From: Panulirus ornatus
Taxonomy: Eukaryota; Arthropoda; Malacostraca; Decapoda; Palinuridae
DNA length: 64,000 nucleotides
Assembly (NCBI RefSeq): GCF_036320965.1
Contig: NC_092238.1
Span: 21,199,571-21,263,570, forward strand
Direction: 5' to 3'
The notes beneath the pieces were generated by a model that had not been told where the DNA came from, did no database searches, and was given only the letters and a program-made list of their open reading frames with translations. A program made the position numbers and the translations under genes. Positions 30,421-41,673 of the stretch are shown here, piece by piece (the stretch's first letter is position 1; each line of letters starts with the position of its first letter).

Positions 30421-31743
30421 CTGGGAATAGGGGAAAAAGAATACTTTCCATGCAGGCCCTGTGTGTCGTAGAAAGGAACTAAACGAGAAAGGAGGCTAAA
30501 AACCCTCCCCTTCTTGTATTTTAACTCTCTAAAAGGGGAAACAGAAGGAGTCATGCGGAGAGTTCTTATCCCCCTCGAAGGCTCAGATTGGGGTGTCTAA
30601 ATGTGTGTATATGCAACCAAGATGAGAAAAAAGGAGAGCTAGGTAGTATGTTTGATGAAAGGAACCTTCATGTTTTGGCTCTGAGTGAAATGACGATCAA
30701 GGATAAAGGGGAAGATTGGTCCGGGAATGTTTTAGGAGTAAAGTGAGAGGTTAGTGAGAGGACAAAAGCAAAGGAATTAGTAGCACTACTCCTGATACAG
30801 GAGTTGTGGGAGTATGTGATAGAGTGTAAGAAAGTAAACTCTAGATTGATATGGGTAAAACTGAGAGTGGATGGAGAGAGATGGGTGATTATTGGTGCCT
30901 ATGCACCTTGTCATAAGAAGAAAGATCATGAGAGTCAAGTGTTTTGGGAGCAGCTGAGTGAGTGTGTTAGCAGCTTTCATGCACAAGACCGGGTTATAGT
31001 GATGGGTGATTTAAATGCAACGGTGAGTAATAATGCAGTTGAGGATATACTTGGTGTACATGGGGTGTTCAGTGTTGTAAATGGAAATGGTGAAGAGGTT
31101 GTAGATTTGTGTGCTGAAAAAGGAGTGATGATTGGGAATACCTGGTTTACAAAGAGAGATATACATAAGTATACGTATGTGAGTAGGAGAGATGGCCAGA
31201 GAGCATTATTGGATTACATGTTAATTGATAGGTGCACGAAAGAGAGACTTTTGGATGTTAATGTGCTGAGAAGGGCAACTGGGGGGATGTCTAACCAATG
31301 TCTTCTGGAGGCAAAGGTGAAGATTTGTAGTTTTCAGAAAAGAAGAGAGAACGTTGGGGTGAAGATGGTGGTGAGAGTTAGTGAGTTTGGATAGGAGACT
31401 TCTGTGAGGAAGTACCAGGAGAGATTGATTGCAGAACGGAATAAGGTGAGAGCGAACGATGTATGGGGAATGGGGGAGTAATGGGATGCATTTACGGAAG
31501 CAGTGATGGCTTGTGCAAAAGATGCCTGTGGCATGAGAAAGGTAGAAGTTGGGCAGATTAGAAAGGGTAGTGAGTGGTGGGATGAAGAAGTAAGATTATT
31601 AGTGAAAGAGAAAAGAGAGGCATTTGGACGATTTTTGCAGGGAAATAATGCAAATGACTGGAAGATGTGTAAAAGAAAGAGGCAGGAGGTCAAGAGAAAG
31701 GTGCAAGAGGTGAAAAAGAGAACAAATGAGAGTTGGGGTGAGT
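30417..31743 (+). mobile_element. Family A LINE, 5' half (5' UTR, EN, linker)
   Basis: It begins at the LINE 5' terminus (GTCCCTGGGAATAGGGGAAA). The EN frame is open at 30804-31394: VDGERWVIIGAYAPCHKKKD and VMGDLNATVSN are present, but the catalytic SDH reads MSNQCLLEAK, so EN should be dead. The linker continues (31503-31743, CAKDACGMRKVEVGQIRKGS) and stops at GAGTTGGGGTGAG, where an antisense LINE tail starts. A copy truncated at its 3' side is not produced by normal LINE integration and implies rearrangement or interruption. Confidence 0.85.
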
Positions 31744-31751
31744 TTTTTTTT

Positions 31752-32555
31752 TATACTCTGTCACTGTCTCCCGCGTTAGCGAGGTAGCGCAAGGAAACAG
31801 ACGAAAGAATGGCCCAACCTCCCACATAAACATGTATATACATACACGTCAACACACGCACATATACATACCTATACATCTCAACGTATACATATATATA
31901 CAGACAGATATATATACACATGTACATAATTCATACTGTCTGCCCTTATTCTTTCCCATCGCCACCCCGCCACACATGAAATGACAACTCCCTCCCCCCA
32001 CATGTGTGCGAGGTAGCACTAAGAAAAGACAATACAGGCCACATTCGTTCACACTCAGTCTCTAGCTGTCATGTATAATGCACCGAAACCACAGCTCCCT
32101 TTCCATATCCAGGCCCCACAGAACTTTCCATGGTTTAGCCCACACGCTTCACGCGCCCTGGTTCAATCCATTGACAATACATCGACCCTGGTATACCACA
32201 TCGTTCCAATTCACTCTACTGAACCTAATAACCTTGCTCTTATTCACATTCACTCTCAGCTTTCTTCTTTTACACACTTTACCAAACTCAGTCACCAGCT
32301 TATACAGTTTCTCACCCCAATCAGCCACCAGCGCTTTATCATCAGCGAACAACAAGAGACTCACTTCAAAAGCCCTCTCAACCACAACAGACTGCATACT
32401 TGCCCCTCTATCCCCAACCTGTGACACTTCCGCTTCCATCCACTGCCAAATCCACTCCCATATATCTAAAACACGTCACTTTCTCCAGTTTTTATCCATT
32501 GAAACTTACCTCCCAACTGACTTATCCCTCAACCCTACTGTACCTAATAACCTTG
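31752..32555 (-). mobile_element. Family A LINE, scrambled 3' UTR and RT pieces
   Basis: Three minus-strand pieces are joined. 31752-32219 is the tail, 3' UTR and last codons. 32220-32409 is the RT core (RGASMQSVVVERAFEVSLLL, FADD read as FADDKALVADWGEKL). 32410-32555 is the next RT part (SKV to RYLG region) placed out of order. Two partial overlaps of the same RT sequence (GAGCAAGGTTATTAGGT) mark the joints. This arrangement cannot come from one simple insertion. Confidence 0.75.
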
Positions 32556-32827
32556 CTCGAAAGATCATGAGAGGCAAGTGTTTTGGGAGCAGCAGAGTGA
32601 GTGTGTTAGCAGTTTTGATGCACGAGACCGTGTTATCGTGATGGGTGATTTGAATGCAAAGGTGAGGAATGTGGTACTTGAAGGAATAATTGGTGTACGT
32701 GGGGTGTTCAGTGCTGTAAATGGAAATGGTGAAGAGCTTGTAGATTTGTGTACTGAAAGAGGATTGTTGATTGGGAATACCCGGTTAAAAAAGAGGGATA
32801 TCCATAAGTATACGTATGTAAGTATAC
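32556..32827 (+). mobile_element. Family A LINE, endonuclease fragment
   Basis: A plus-strand EN piece runs from AAAGATCATGAGAGGCAAGT to TACGTATGTAAGTA. It encodes VIVMGDLNAKVRNVVLEGII and DLCTERGLLIGNTRLKKRDI and starts and stops inside EN. It is followed immediately by the 5' head of the next copy. Confidence 0.82.
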
Positions 32828-34871
32828 TTAGGGGAGAGGGGAGAAAGAATACTTCCCACGAATTCCTCACGTGTCGTAAAAGGCGACTAAAGACAATAGG
32901 AGCTAGAAACCCTCCCCTCCATTCTAAACGGGGAAACAGAAGAAGGAGTCACGCGGGGAGTGCTCATCCTCCTCAAAGACTCAGACTGGGGTGTCTAAAT
33001 GCGTATGGATGTAACCAAGATGAAAGAAAAAGAGAGATAGGTAGTATATCTTAGGAGAGGAACCTAGATGTTTTAGCTCTGACTGAAAAGAAGCTCAAGG
33101 GTAAAGGGGAAGAGTGGTTTGGGAATGTCTTGAGAGTAAAGTCAGGGGTTAGTGAGAGGACAAGAACAATGGAAGGAGTAGCACTACTCCTGAAACAGGA
33201 GTGGTGAGAGTATGTGATAGAGTGTAAGAAAGTAAGCTCCAGATTGATATGGGAAAAACTGAAAGTGGATGGAGAGAGATGGGTGATTATTGGTGCATAT
33301 GCACCGGGGCATAAGAAGAGATCATGAGAAGCAAGTGTTTTGGGAGCAGCTGGGTGTGTTAGTAGTTTTGGTGCATGAGACCGGATTATAGTGATGGATG
33401 ATTTGAATGCAAAGGTGAGTAATGTGGCAGTTGAGGAAATAATTGGTGTACATGGGGTGTTCAATGTTGTAAATGGAAATGGTGAAGAGCTTGTAGATTT
33501 ATGTGCTGAAAAAGAACTGGTGATTGGGAATACCTGGTTTAAAAAGAGAGATATACATAAGTATACATATGTAAGTAGGAAAGGTGGCCAGACAGCATTA
33601 TTGGATTACGTGTTAATTGATAGGCGCATGAAAGAGAGACTTTTGGATGTTAATATGCTAAGAGATGCAACTGGACGGATGTCTCATCATTATCTCGTGG
33701 AGGCGAAGGGGAAGATTTGTAGAGGTTTTCAGAAAAGAAGAGAGAATGTTGGGGTCAAGAGAGTGGTGAGAGTAAGTGAGCTTGGGAAGAAAACTTGTGT
33801 AAAGAAGTACCAGGAGAGACTGCATACAGAATGGAAAAAGATGAGAACAATGGATGTAAGGGGAGTGGGGGAGGAATGGGATGTATTTACGGAAGCAGTG
33901 ATGGCTTGCGCAAAAGATGATTGTGGCATGAGAAATGTGGGAGGTGGTCAGATTAGAAACGGTAGTGAGTGGTGGGATGAAGAAGTAAGATTATTAGTGA
34001 AAGAGAAGAGAGAGGCATTTGGATGATTTTTGCAAAGGAAATAATGCAAATAGCTGGGAGATGTATAAAAAAAAAAAAAAAAAAGAGGCAGGAGGTCAAG
34101 AGAAAGGTGTAAGAGGCAAAAAAGAGGGCAAATGAGAGTTGGGGTGAGTGACTATCATTAGATTTAAGGGAGAATAAAAAGATGTTTTGGAAGGAGGTAA
34201 ATAAAGTGTGTAAAACAGGAGAAAAAATGGGAACACCAGTGAAGGGGGCTAATGGAGAGGTGATAACATGCACTGGTGACGTGAGAAGGAGATGGAGTAA
34301 ATATTTTGGAGGTTTGTTGAATATGTTTGATAACAGAGTAGCAGGTATAGGGTGTTTTGGTCGAGGTGGTGTGCAAAGTGAGAGGGTTGGGGAGACTGAT
34401 TTGGTAAACAAAGAGGTAGTAAAAGCTTTACGGAAGATGAAAGCCGGCAAGGCAGCGGGTTTGGATAGTACTGCAGGGGAATTTATTAAAAAAGGGGGTG
34501 ACTGTATTGTTGACTGCTTGGTAAGGTTATTTAATGTACGTATGGCTCATCGTAAGGTGCCTGAGGACTGGCAAAATGCTTGCATAGTGCCACTGTACAA
34601 AGGCAAAGGGGATACGAGTGAGTGATCAAATTACAGACGTATAAGTGTGTTAAGTATTCCTGGGAAATTATATGGGAGGGTATTGATTGACAGGGTGAAG
34701 ACATGTACAGATCATCACACTGGGGAACAGCAGTGTGGTTTCAGAAGTGGAAGAGGATGTGTTGATCAGCTATTTGCTTTGAAAAATGTATGTGAGAAAT
34801 ACTTGAAAAGCAAATGGATCTGTATGTAGCATTTATGGATATGGAGAAGGCATATGATAGAGTTGACAGAG
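32828..34871 (+). mobile_element. Family A LINE, first of three head-to-tail copies
   Basis: It carries a 5' UTR head (GGGGAGAAAGAATACTTCCC), EN (33391-34026: DDLNAKVSNVAVEEIIG in place of GDLNAK, and SHHYLVEAKGK in place of SDH), a linker with a 19-bp poly(A) at 34066-34084, and the start of RT. It stops within the RT at GGCATATGATAGAGTTGACA (34866), where the next copy begins. The altered EN residues and many stops show it is inactive. Confidence 0.85.
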
Positions 34872-37800
34872 GATTTGGTTGTCTAAATGTGTGTGGATGT
34901 AACCAAGATGAGAAAAAAGGAGAGATAGGTAGTATGTTTGAGGAAAGAAACTTGGATGTTTTGGCTCTGAGTGAAACGAAGCTCAAGGGTAAAGGGCAAG
35001 AGTGGTTTGGGAATGTCTTGGGAGTAAAGTGAGGGGTTAGTGAGAGGACAAGAGCAAGGGAAGGAGTAGCACTACTCCTGAAACAGGAGTGGTGGGAGTA
35101 TGCGATAGAGTGTAAGTAAACTCTAGATTGATATGGGTACAACTGAAAGTGGATGGAGATGAGATGGGTGATTATAGGTGCATATGCACCTGGGCATGAG
35201 AAGAAAGATCATGAGAGGCAAATGTTTTGGGAGCAGCTAAATGAGTGTGTTAGTGGTTTTGATGCACGAGACCAGGTTATACTGATGGGTGATTTGAATG
35301 CAAAGGTGAGTAATGTGGCACTTGGGGGAATAATTGGTATACATGGGGTGTTCAGTGTTGTAAATGGAAATGGTGAAGAGCTTGAGGATTTATGTGCTGA
35401 AAAAGGACTGGTGACTTGGAATACCTGGCTTAAACAGAGAGACATACATAAGTATACGTATGTAAGTAGGAGAGATGGCCAGAGAACATTATTGGATTAC
35501 GTGTTAATTGATGGGCGCGCGAGAGGCTCTTTTGGATGTTAATGTGCTGAGAGGTGCAACTGGACGGATGTCTGATCATTATCTTGTGGAGGCGAAGGTG
35601 AAGATTTGTAGAGGTTTTCAGAAAAGAAGAGAGAATGTGGGGTGATGAGAGTGCTGAGAGTAAGTGACCTTGGGAAGGAGACTTGTGTGAGGAAATACCA
35701 GGAGAGACTGAGTAAAGAATGGAAAAAGGTGAGAACAAAGGAGGTAAGGGGAGTGGGGGAGGAATGGGATGTATCTAGGGAAACATTCATGGCTTGCACA
35801 AAAGATGTTTGTGGCATGAGTAGTGTGGGAGGTGGGCTGATTAGAAAGGGTAGTGAGTGGTGGGATGAAGAAGTAAGATTATTAGTGAAAGAGAAGAGAG
35901 AGGCATTTGGATGATTTTTGCAGCTAAATAATGCAAATGAGAGGGAGATGTATAAAAGAAAGAGACAGGACGTCAAGAGAAAGGTACAAGACGTGAAAAA
36001 GAGGGCAAATGAGAGATGAGGTGAGAGAGTATCATTAAATTTTAGGGAGAATAAAAAGATGTTGTGGAAGTAGGTAAATAAAGTGCGTTAGACAAGGGAA
36101 CAAATGGGAGCTTCAGTGAAGGGGGCTAATGGGGAGGTGATAACAAGTAGTGGTGATGTGAGGAGATGGAGTGAGTACTTTGAAGGTTTGTTGAATGGGT
36201 TTGATGATAGAGTGGCAGATATAGGGTGTTTTGGTCGAGGTGGTGTGCAAAGTGAGAGCGTTAGGGAAAATGATTTGGTAAAGAGAGAAGAGGGAGCAAA
36301 AGCTTTGCGGATGATGAAAGCTAGCAAGGCAGCGGGTTTGGATGGTATTGCAATGGAATTTATTAAAAAAGGGGATGACTGTATTGTTGACTGGTTGGTA
36401 AGGTTATTTAATGTATGTATGATTCATGGTGAGGTGCCTCAGGATTGGCGGAATGCTTGCATAGTGCCATTGTAAAAAGGCAAAGGGGACAAAGGTGAGT
36501 GCTCAAATTACAGAGGTATAAATTTGTTGAGTATTCCTGGTAAATTATATGGGAGGGTATTGACTGAGAGGGTGAAGGCATGTACAGAGCATCAGATTAG
36601 GGAAGAGCAGTGTGGTTTCAGAAGAGGTAGAGGATGTGGGAATCAGGTGTTTGCTTTGAAGAATGTATGTGAGAAATACTTAGAAAAGCAAATGGATTTG
36701 TATGTAGCATTTATGGATCTGGAGAAGGCATATGATAGAGTTGATAGAGATGCTCTGTGAAAGGTATTAAGAATATATGGTGTGTGAGGCAAGTTGTTAG
36801 AAGCAGTGAAAAGTTTTTATCGAGGATGTAAGGCATGTGTACGTGTAGGAAGAGAGGAAAGTGATTGGTTCTCAGTAAATGTAGGTTTGTGGAAAGTGTG
36901 CGTGATGTCTCCATGGTTGTCTAATTTGTTTATGGATGGGGTTGTTAGGGAGGTGAATGCAAGAGTTTTGGAAAGAGGGGCAAGTATGCAGTCTGTTGGG
37001 GATGAAAGAGCTTGGGAAGTGCCAGTTGTTGTTCACTGATGATACAGCACTGGTGGCTGATTCATGTGAAAAACTGCATTAGTTGGTCACTGAGTTTGGT
37101 AAAGTGTGCGAAAGAAGAGAGTTGAGAGTAAATGTGAATAAGAGCAAGGTTATTAGGTACAGTAGGGTTGAGGGTAAAGTCAATTGGGAGGTAAGTTTGA
37201 ATGGAGAAAAACTGGAGGAAGTGAAGTATCTTAGATATCTGGGAGTGGATTTGGCAGCGGATGGAACCAAGGAAGCGGAAGTGAATCATAGGGTGGGGGA
37301 GGGGGCGAAAATTCTGGGAGCCTTGAATAATGTATGGAAGTCGAGAACATTATCTCCGAAAGCAAGAATGGGTATGTTAGAAGGAATAATGGTTCCAACA
37401 ATGTTGTATGGTTGCGAAGCGTGGGCTATGGATAGAGTAGTGCACAGGACAGTGGATGTACTGGAAATGAGATGTATGAGGACAATATGTGGTGTGAGGT
37501 GGTTTCATCAAGTAGGTAATAATAGGGTAAGAGAGATGTGTGGTAACAAAGAGAGTGTCATTGAGAGAGCAGAAGAGGGTGTTTTGAAATGGTTTGGGCA
37601 CATGGAGAGAATGAGTGAGGAAAGATTGACAAAGAGGATATATGTGTCAGAGGTGGAGGGAACGAGGAGAAGTGCGAAACCAAATTGGAGGAGGAAAGAT
37701 GTTCTGAAAAAGATTTTGAGTGATTGGGGCCTGGACATGCAGGAGGGTGAAAGGCATGCAAGGAATAGAGTGAATTCGAATGATATGGCATACCGGTATC

Positions 37801-38212
37801 AACGTGCTCTTAACGGATTGAACCAGGGCATCTGAAGCGTCTGGGGTAAACCATGGAAAGTCCTGTGGGGCCTGGATGTGGAAAGGGAGCTGTGGTTTCA
37901 GTGCATTATTACATGACAGCTAGAGACTGAGTGTGATCGAAGGGGGGCCTTTGTTGTCCTTTCCTAGCGCTACCTCGCACATATGAGGGGGGAGGGGGTT
38001 GTTATTCCATGCGTGGGGAGGTGGCGATGGGAATGAATAAGTAGGTATACGTTGAAATGTATAGGTATGTATATTTGCGTGTGTGGACGTGTATGTATAT
38101 ACATGTGTATGTGGGTGGGTTGGGACATTCTTTCGTCTGTTTCCTTGCGCTACCTCGCTAACACAGAAGACAGCGACAAAGCAAAATGAATGAATACAAT
38201 GAAATATATATA
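34872..38212 (+). mobile_element. Family A LINE, second of three head-to-tail copies
   Basis: It starts just after the 5' UTR (TTTGGTTGTCTAAATGTGTG) and covers EN (35153-35542, VILMGDLNAKVSNVALGGII), linker, RT (36524-37060, with LLFTDDTALVADS in place of FADD near 37030) and RT tail (37083-37835). The 3' UTR (37836-38190) has a deletion of about 50 bp in the middle. Several small indels break the frame. It ends in a GAATGAATAC-type tail directly before the third copy. Confidence 0.85.
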
Positions 38213-38831
38213 TTTCAGAAGAAGGAGTCACGCGGGGAGTGCTCATCCTCCTCGTAGGCTCAGATTGGGATGTCTAAATATGTGTGGATGTAACCAAGAT
38301 GTGAAAAAGGAAGAGATAGGTAGTATTATTGAGGAAAAGAACCTGGATGCTTTGGCTGTGAGTGAAATGAAGCTTAAGGGTAAAGGGAAAGAGTGGTTTG
38401 GGAAAGTCATGGGAGTAAAGTCAGGGGTTAGTGAGAGGTCAAGAGCAAGGGAAGGAGTAGCACTACTCCTGAAACAGGACTTGTGGGAGTATGTGATAGA
38501 GTGTAAGAAAGTAAATTCTAGATTAATATGGGTAAAACTGAAAGTTGATGGAGAGAGATGGGTGATTATTGGTGCATATGCACCTGGGCATGAAAAGAAA
38601 GATCATGAGAGGCAAGTGTTTTGGGAGCAGCTGAATGAGTGTGTTAGTGGTTTTGATGCACGAGATTGGGTTATAGTCATGGGTGATTTGAATGCAAAGG
38701 TGAGTAATGTGGCAGTTGAGGGAATAATTGGTATACATGGGCTGTTCAGTGTTGTTAATGGAAATGGTGAAGAGCTTGTACATTGTGCTGAAAAAGGACC
38801 GGTAATTGGGAATACCTGGTCTAAAAAGTGA
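38190..38831 (+). pseudogene. Family A LINE endonuclease (third tandem copy)
   Basis: An open frame of 213 codons with RRLRLGCLNMCGCNQD, LAVSEMKLKGKGKEWFG (usual ETK reads EMK), VIIGAYAPGHEKKD and VIVMGDLNAKVSNVAVEG. It is cut by a frameshift and stop near 38790-38831. The remaining EN end (RISDHYLVEAKVKI) is readable in another phase around 38965. The first residues up to 38215 come from the previous copy's tail and are not part of the protein. Confidence 0.75.
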
Positions 38832-41650
38832 GATATACATAAGTATACGTAAGTAATTAGGAGAGATGGCCAAAGAGCATTATTGGATTACGTGTTAATT
38901 GACAGGCGTGCAAAAGAGAGACTTTTGGATGTTAACGTGCCGAGAGGTGCAACTGGACGGATCTCTGATCATTATCTTGTGGAGGCGAAGGTGAAGATTT
39001 GTATGGGTTTTCAGAAAAGAAGAGGGTGAAGAGGTTAGTGAGAGTATGAACACTTGGGAAGGAGACTTGTGTGAGGAAGTGCCAGGAGAGACTGAGTACA
39101 GAATGGAAAAAGGTGAGAACAAAGGAGGTAAGGGGAGTGGGGGAGGAATGGGATGTATTACGGAAGCAGTGATGGCTTGCGCAAAAGATGCTTGTGGCAT
39201 GAGAAGCGTGGGAGGTGGGTTGATTAGAAAGGGTAGTGAGTGGTGGGATGAAGAAGTAAGATTATTAGTGAAAGAGAAGAGAGAGGCATTTGGATAATTT
39301 TTGCAGGGAAAAAATGCAAATGAGAGGGAGATGTATAAAAGAAAGAGACAGGAGGTCAAGAGAAAGGTGCAAGAGGTGAAAAAGAGGGCAAATGAGAGTT
39401 GGGGTGAGAGAGTATCATTAAATTTTAGGGAGAATAAAAAGATGTTCTGGAAGGAGGTAAATAAAGTGCGTAAGACAAGGGAGCAAATGGGAACTTCAGT
39501 GAAGGGGGCTAATGGGGAGGTGATAACAAGTAGTGGTGATGTGAGAATGAGATGGAGTGAGTATTTTGAAGTTTTGTTGAATGAGTTTGATGATAGAGTG
39601 GCAGATATAAGGTGCTTTGGTCGAGGTGGTGAGCAAAGGGAGAGGGTTAGGGAAAATGATTTGTTAAACAGAGAAGAGCTAGTAAAAGCTTTGCGGAAGA
39701 TGAAAGCCGGCAAGGCAACAGGTTTGGATGGTATTGCAGTGGAATTTATTAAAAAAGGGGGTGATTGTACTGTTGACTGGTTGGTAAGGTTATCTAATGT
39801 ATGTATGATTCATGGTGAGGTGCCTGAGGATTGGAGGAATGCATGCATAGTGTCAAAGTACAAAGGCAAAGGGGATAAAAGTGAGTGCTCAAATTACAGA
39901 GGTATAAGTTTGTTGAGTACTCCTTGTAAATTATATTTGATGGTATTGATTGAGAGGGTGAAGGCATGTACAGAGCATCAGATTGGGGAAGAGCAGTGTG
40001 GTTTCAGAAGTGGTAGAGAATGTGTGGATCAGGTGTTTGCTTTGAAAATTGCATGTGAGAAATACTTAGAAAAGCAAATGGATTTGTATGTAGCATTTAT
40101 GGATCTGGAGAACGGATATGATAGAGTTGATAGAGATGCTCTGTGGAAGGTATTAAGAATATATGGTGTGGGAGGAAAGTTGTTAGAAGCAGTGAAAAGT
40201 TTTTATCGAGGATGTAAGGCATGTGTACGTGTAGGAAGAGAGGAAAGTGATTGGTTCTCAGTGAATGTAGGTTTGCGGCAGTGGTATATGACATCTCCAT
40301 GGTTGTTTAATTTGTTTATGGATGGGGTGTTAGGGAGGTGAATGCAACTGTTTTGGAAAGAGGGGCAAATATGCAGTCTGTTGTGGATGAGAGAGCTTGG
40401 GAAGTGAGTCAGTTGTTGTTCGCTGATGATACAGCTCTGGTGGCTAATTCATGTGGGAAACTGCAGAAATTGGTGACTGAGTTTGGTAAAATGTGTGAAA
40501 GAAGAAAATTGAGAGTAAATGTGAATAAGAGCAAGGTTATTAGGTACAGTAGGGTTGAGGGTCAAGTCAATTGGGAGGTGAGTTTGAATGGAGAAAAACT
40601 GGAGGAAGTGAAGTGTTTGATATCTGGGAGTGGCTCTGGTAGCGAATGGAACCGTGGAAGCGGAAGTGAATCATATGGTGGGGGAAGGGGCGAAAATCCT
40701 GGGAGCCTTGAAGAATGTTTGGAACTCGAGAACATTATCTCGGAAAGCTAAAATGCGTATGTTTGAAGGAATAGTGCTTCCAACAATGTTGTATGGTTGC
40801 GAGGCGTGGGCTATGGATAGAGTTGTGTGCAGGCGGGTGGATGTGCTGGAAATGAGATGTCTGAGGACAATATGTGGTGTGAGGTGGTTTGATCAAGTAA
40901 TTAATGTAAGGGTAAGAGAGATGTGTGGAAATAAAAAGAGCGTGGTTGAGAGAGCAGAAGAGGGTGTTTTGAAATGGTTTGGGCACATGGAGAGAATGAG
41001 TGAGGAAAGACTGACCAAGAGGATATATGTGTCGGAGGTGGAGGGAATGAGGAGAAGTGGGAGACCAAATTGCTGGTGGAAAGATGGAGTGAAAAAGATT
41101 TTGAGTGATCGTGGCCTTAACATGCAAGAGGGTGAAAGGCGGGCAAGGAATAGAGTGAATTGGATTGATGTGGTATACCGGGGTCGATGTGCTGTCAATG
41201 GATTGAACCAGGGCATGTGAAGCGTCTGGGGTAAACAATGGAAAGTTCTGTGGGGCCAGAATGTGGAAAGGGAGCTCTGGTTTCGGGCATTATTGCATGA
41301 CAGCTGGAGACTGAGTGTGAGCAAATGGGGCATTTGTTGTCTTTTCCTGGCGCTTCTTCGCGCACATGAGGGGGGGAGGGGGATGTTATTCTGTGTGTGG
41401 CGGGGTGGCGATAGGGGTGAGTAGGGGCAGACAGTGTGAATTGTATGCATGTATGTATATGTGTGTGTCTGTGTGTGTATATATGTGCGTACGTTGGGAT
41501 GTGTGGATGTGTATGTTTGCGTGTGTGGACGTGTGTGTGTGTGTGCATGTGTGTGGGGGTGGGTTGGGCCATTTCTTTTGTCTCTTTCCTTGCGCTACCT
41601 CGCAGGCGCGGGAGACAGCGACAAAGCAACATAAATATAAATAAAATATA
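38216..41650 (+). mobile_element. Family A LINE, third of three head-to-tail copies, nearly full length
   Basis: This is the most complete single copy in the window: EN, linker, RT, RT tail and a full 3' UTR (41221-41650) ending in AACATAAATATAAATAAAAT. It lacks only the first 110 bp or so of 5' UTR. Frames are 38190-38831 (EN), 39046-39297, 39301-40341 (linker plus RT), 40338-40620 and 40630-41220. A few single-base indels separate them (near 38783, 39160, 39297, 40330 and 40617). Confidence 0.88.
39301..40341 (+). pseudogene. Family A LINE linker and first half of RT (third tandem copy)
   Basis: A 346-codon frame covering the basic linker (RKRQEVKRKVQEVKKRANES), RT motif 1 (MKAGKATGLDGIAVEFIKKG), SNYRGISLLSTPCKLYLMVL, CGFRSGRECVDQVF, and VAFMDLENGYDRVDRDALW with the first catalytic Asp. 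It ends at FNLFMDGVLGR, where a 1-base deletion shifts the frame. The following frame (40338 on) has the catalytic LLFADDTALVANS. Confidence 0.78.
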
Positions 41651-41673
41651 TATATACATTGATTTTATCATTT

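Noticed and set aside
38895..39713. Long minus-strand frame (272 codons) opposite the tandem LINE copy, with similar ones at 26071-26820, 48319-49029, 59565-60326 and 60807-61721
   Set aside because: All are antisense to LINE ORFs and encode Ser/His/Phe/Leu-rich sequence with no domain. They stay open because the LINE coding strand is poor in CTA, TTA and TCA codons.
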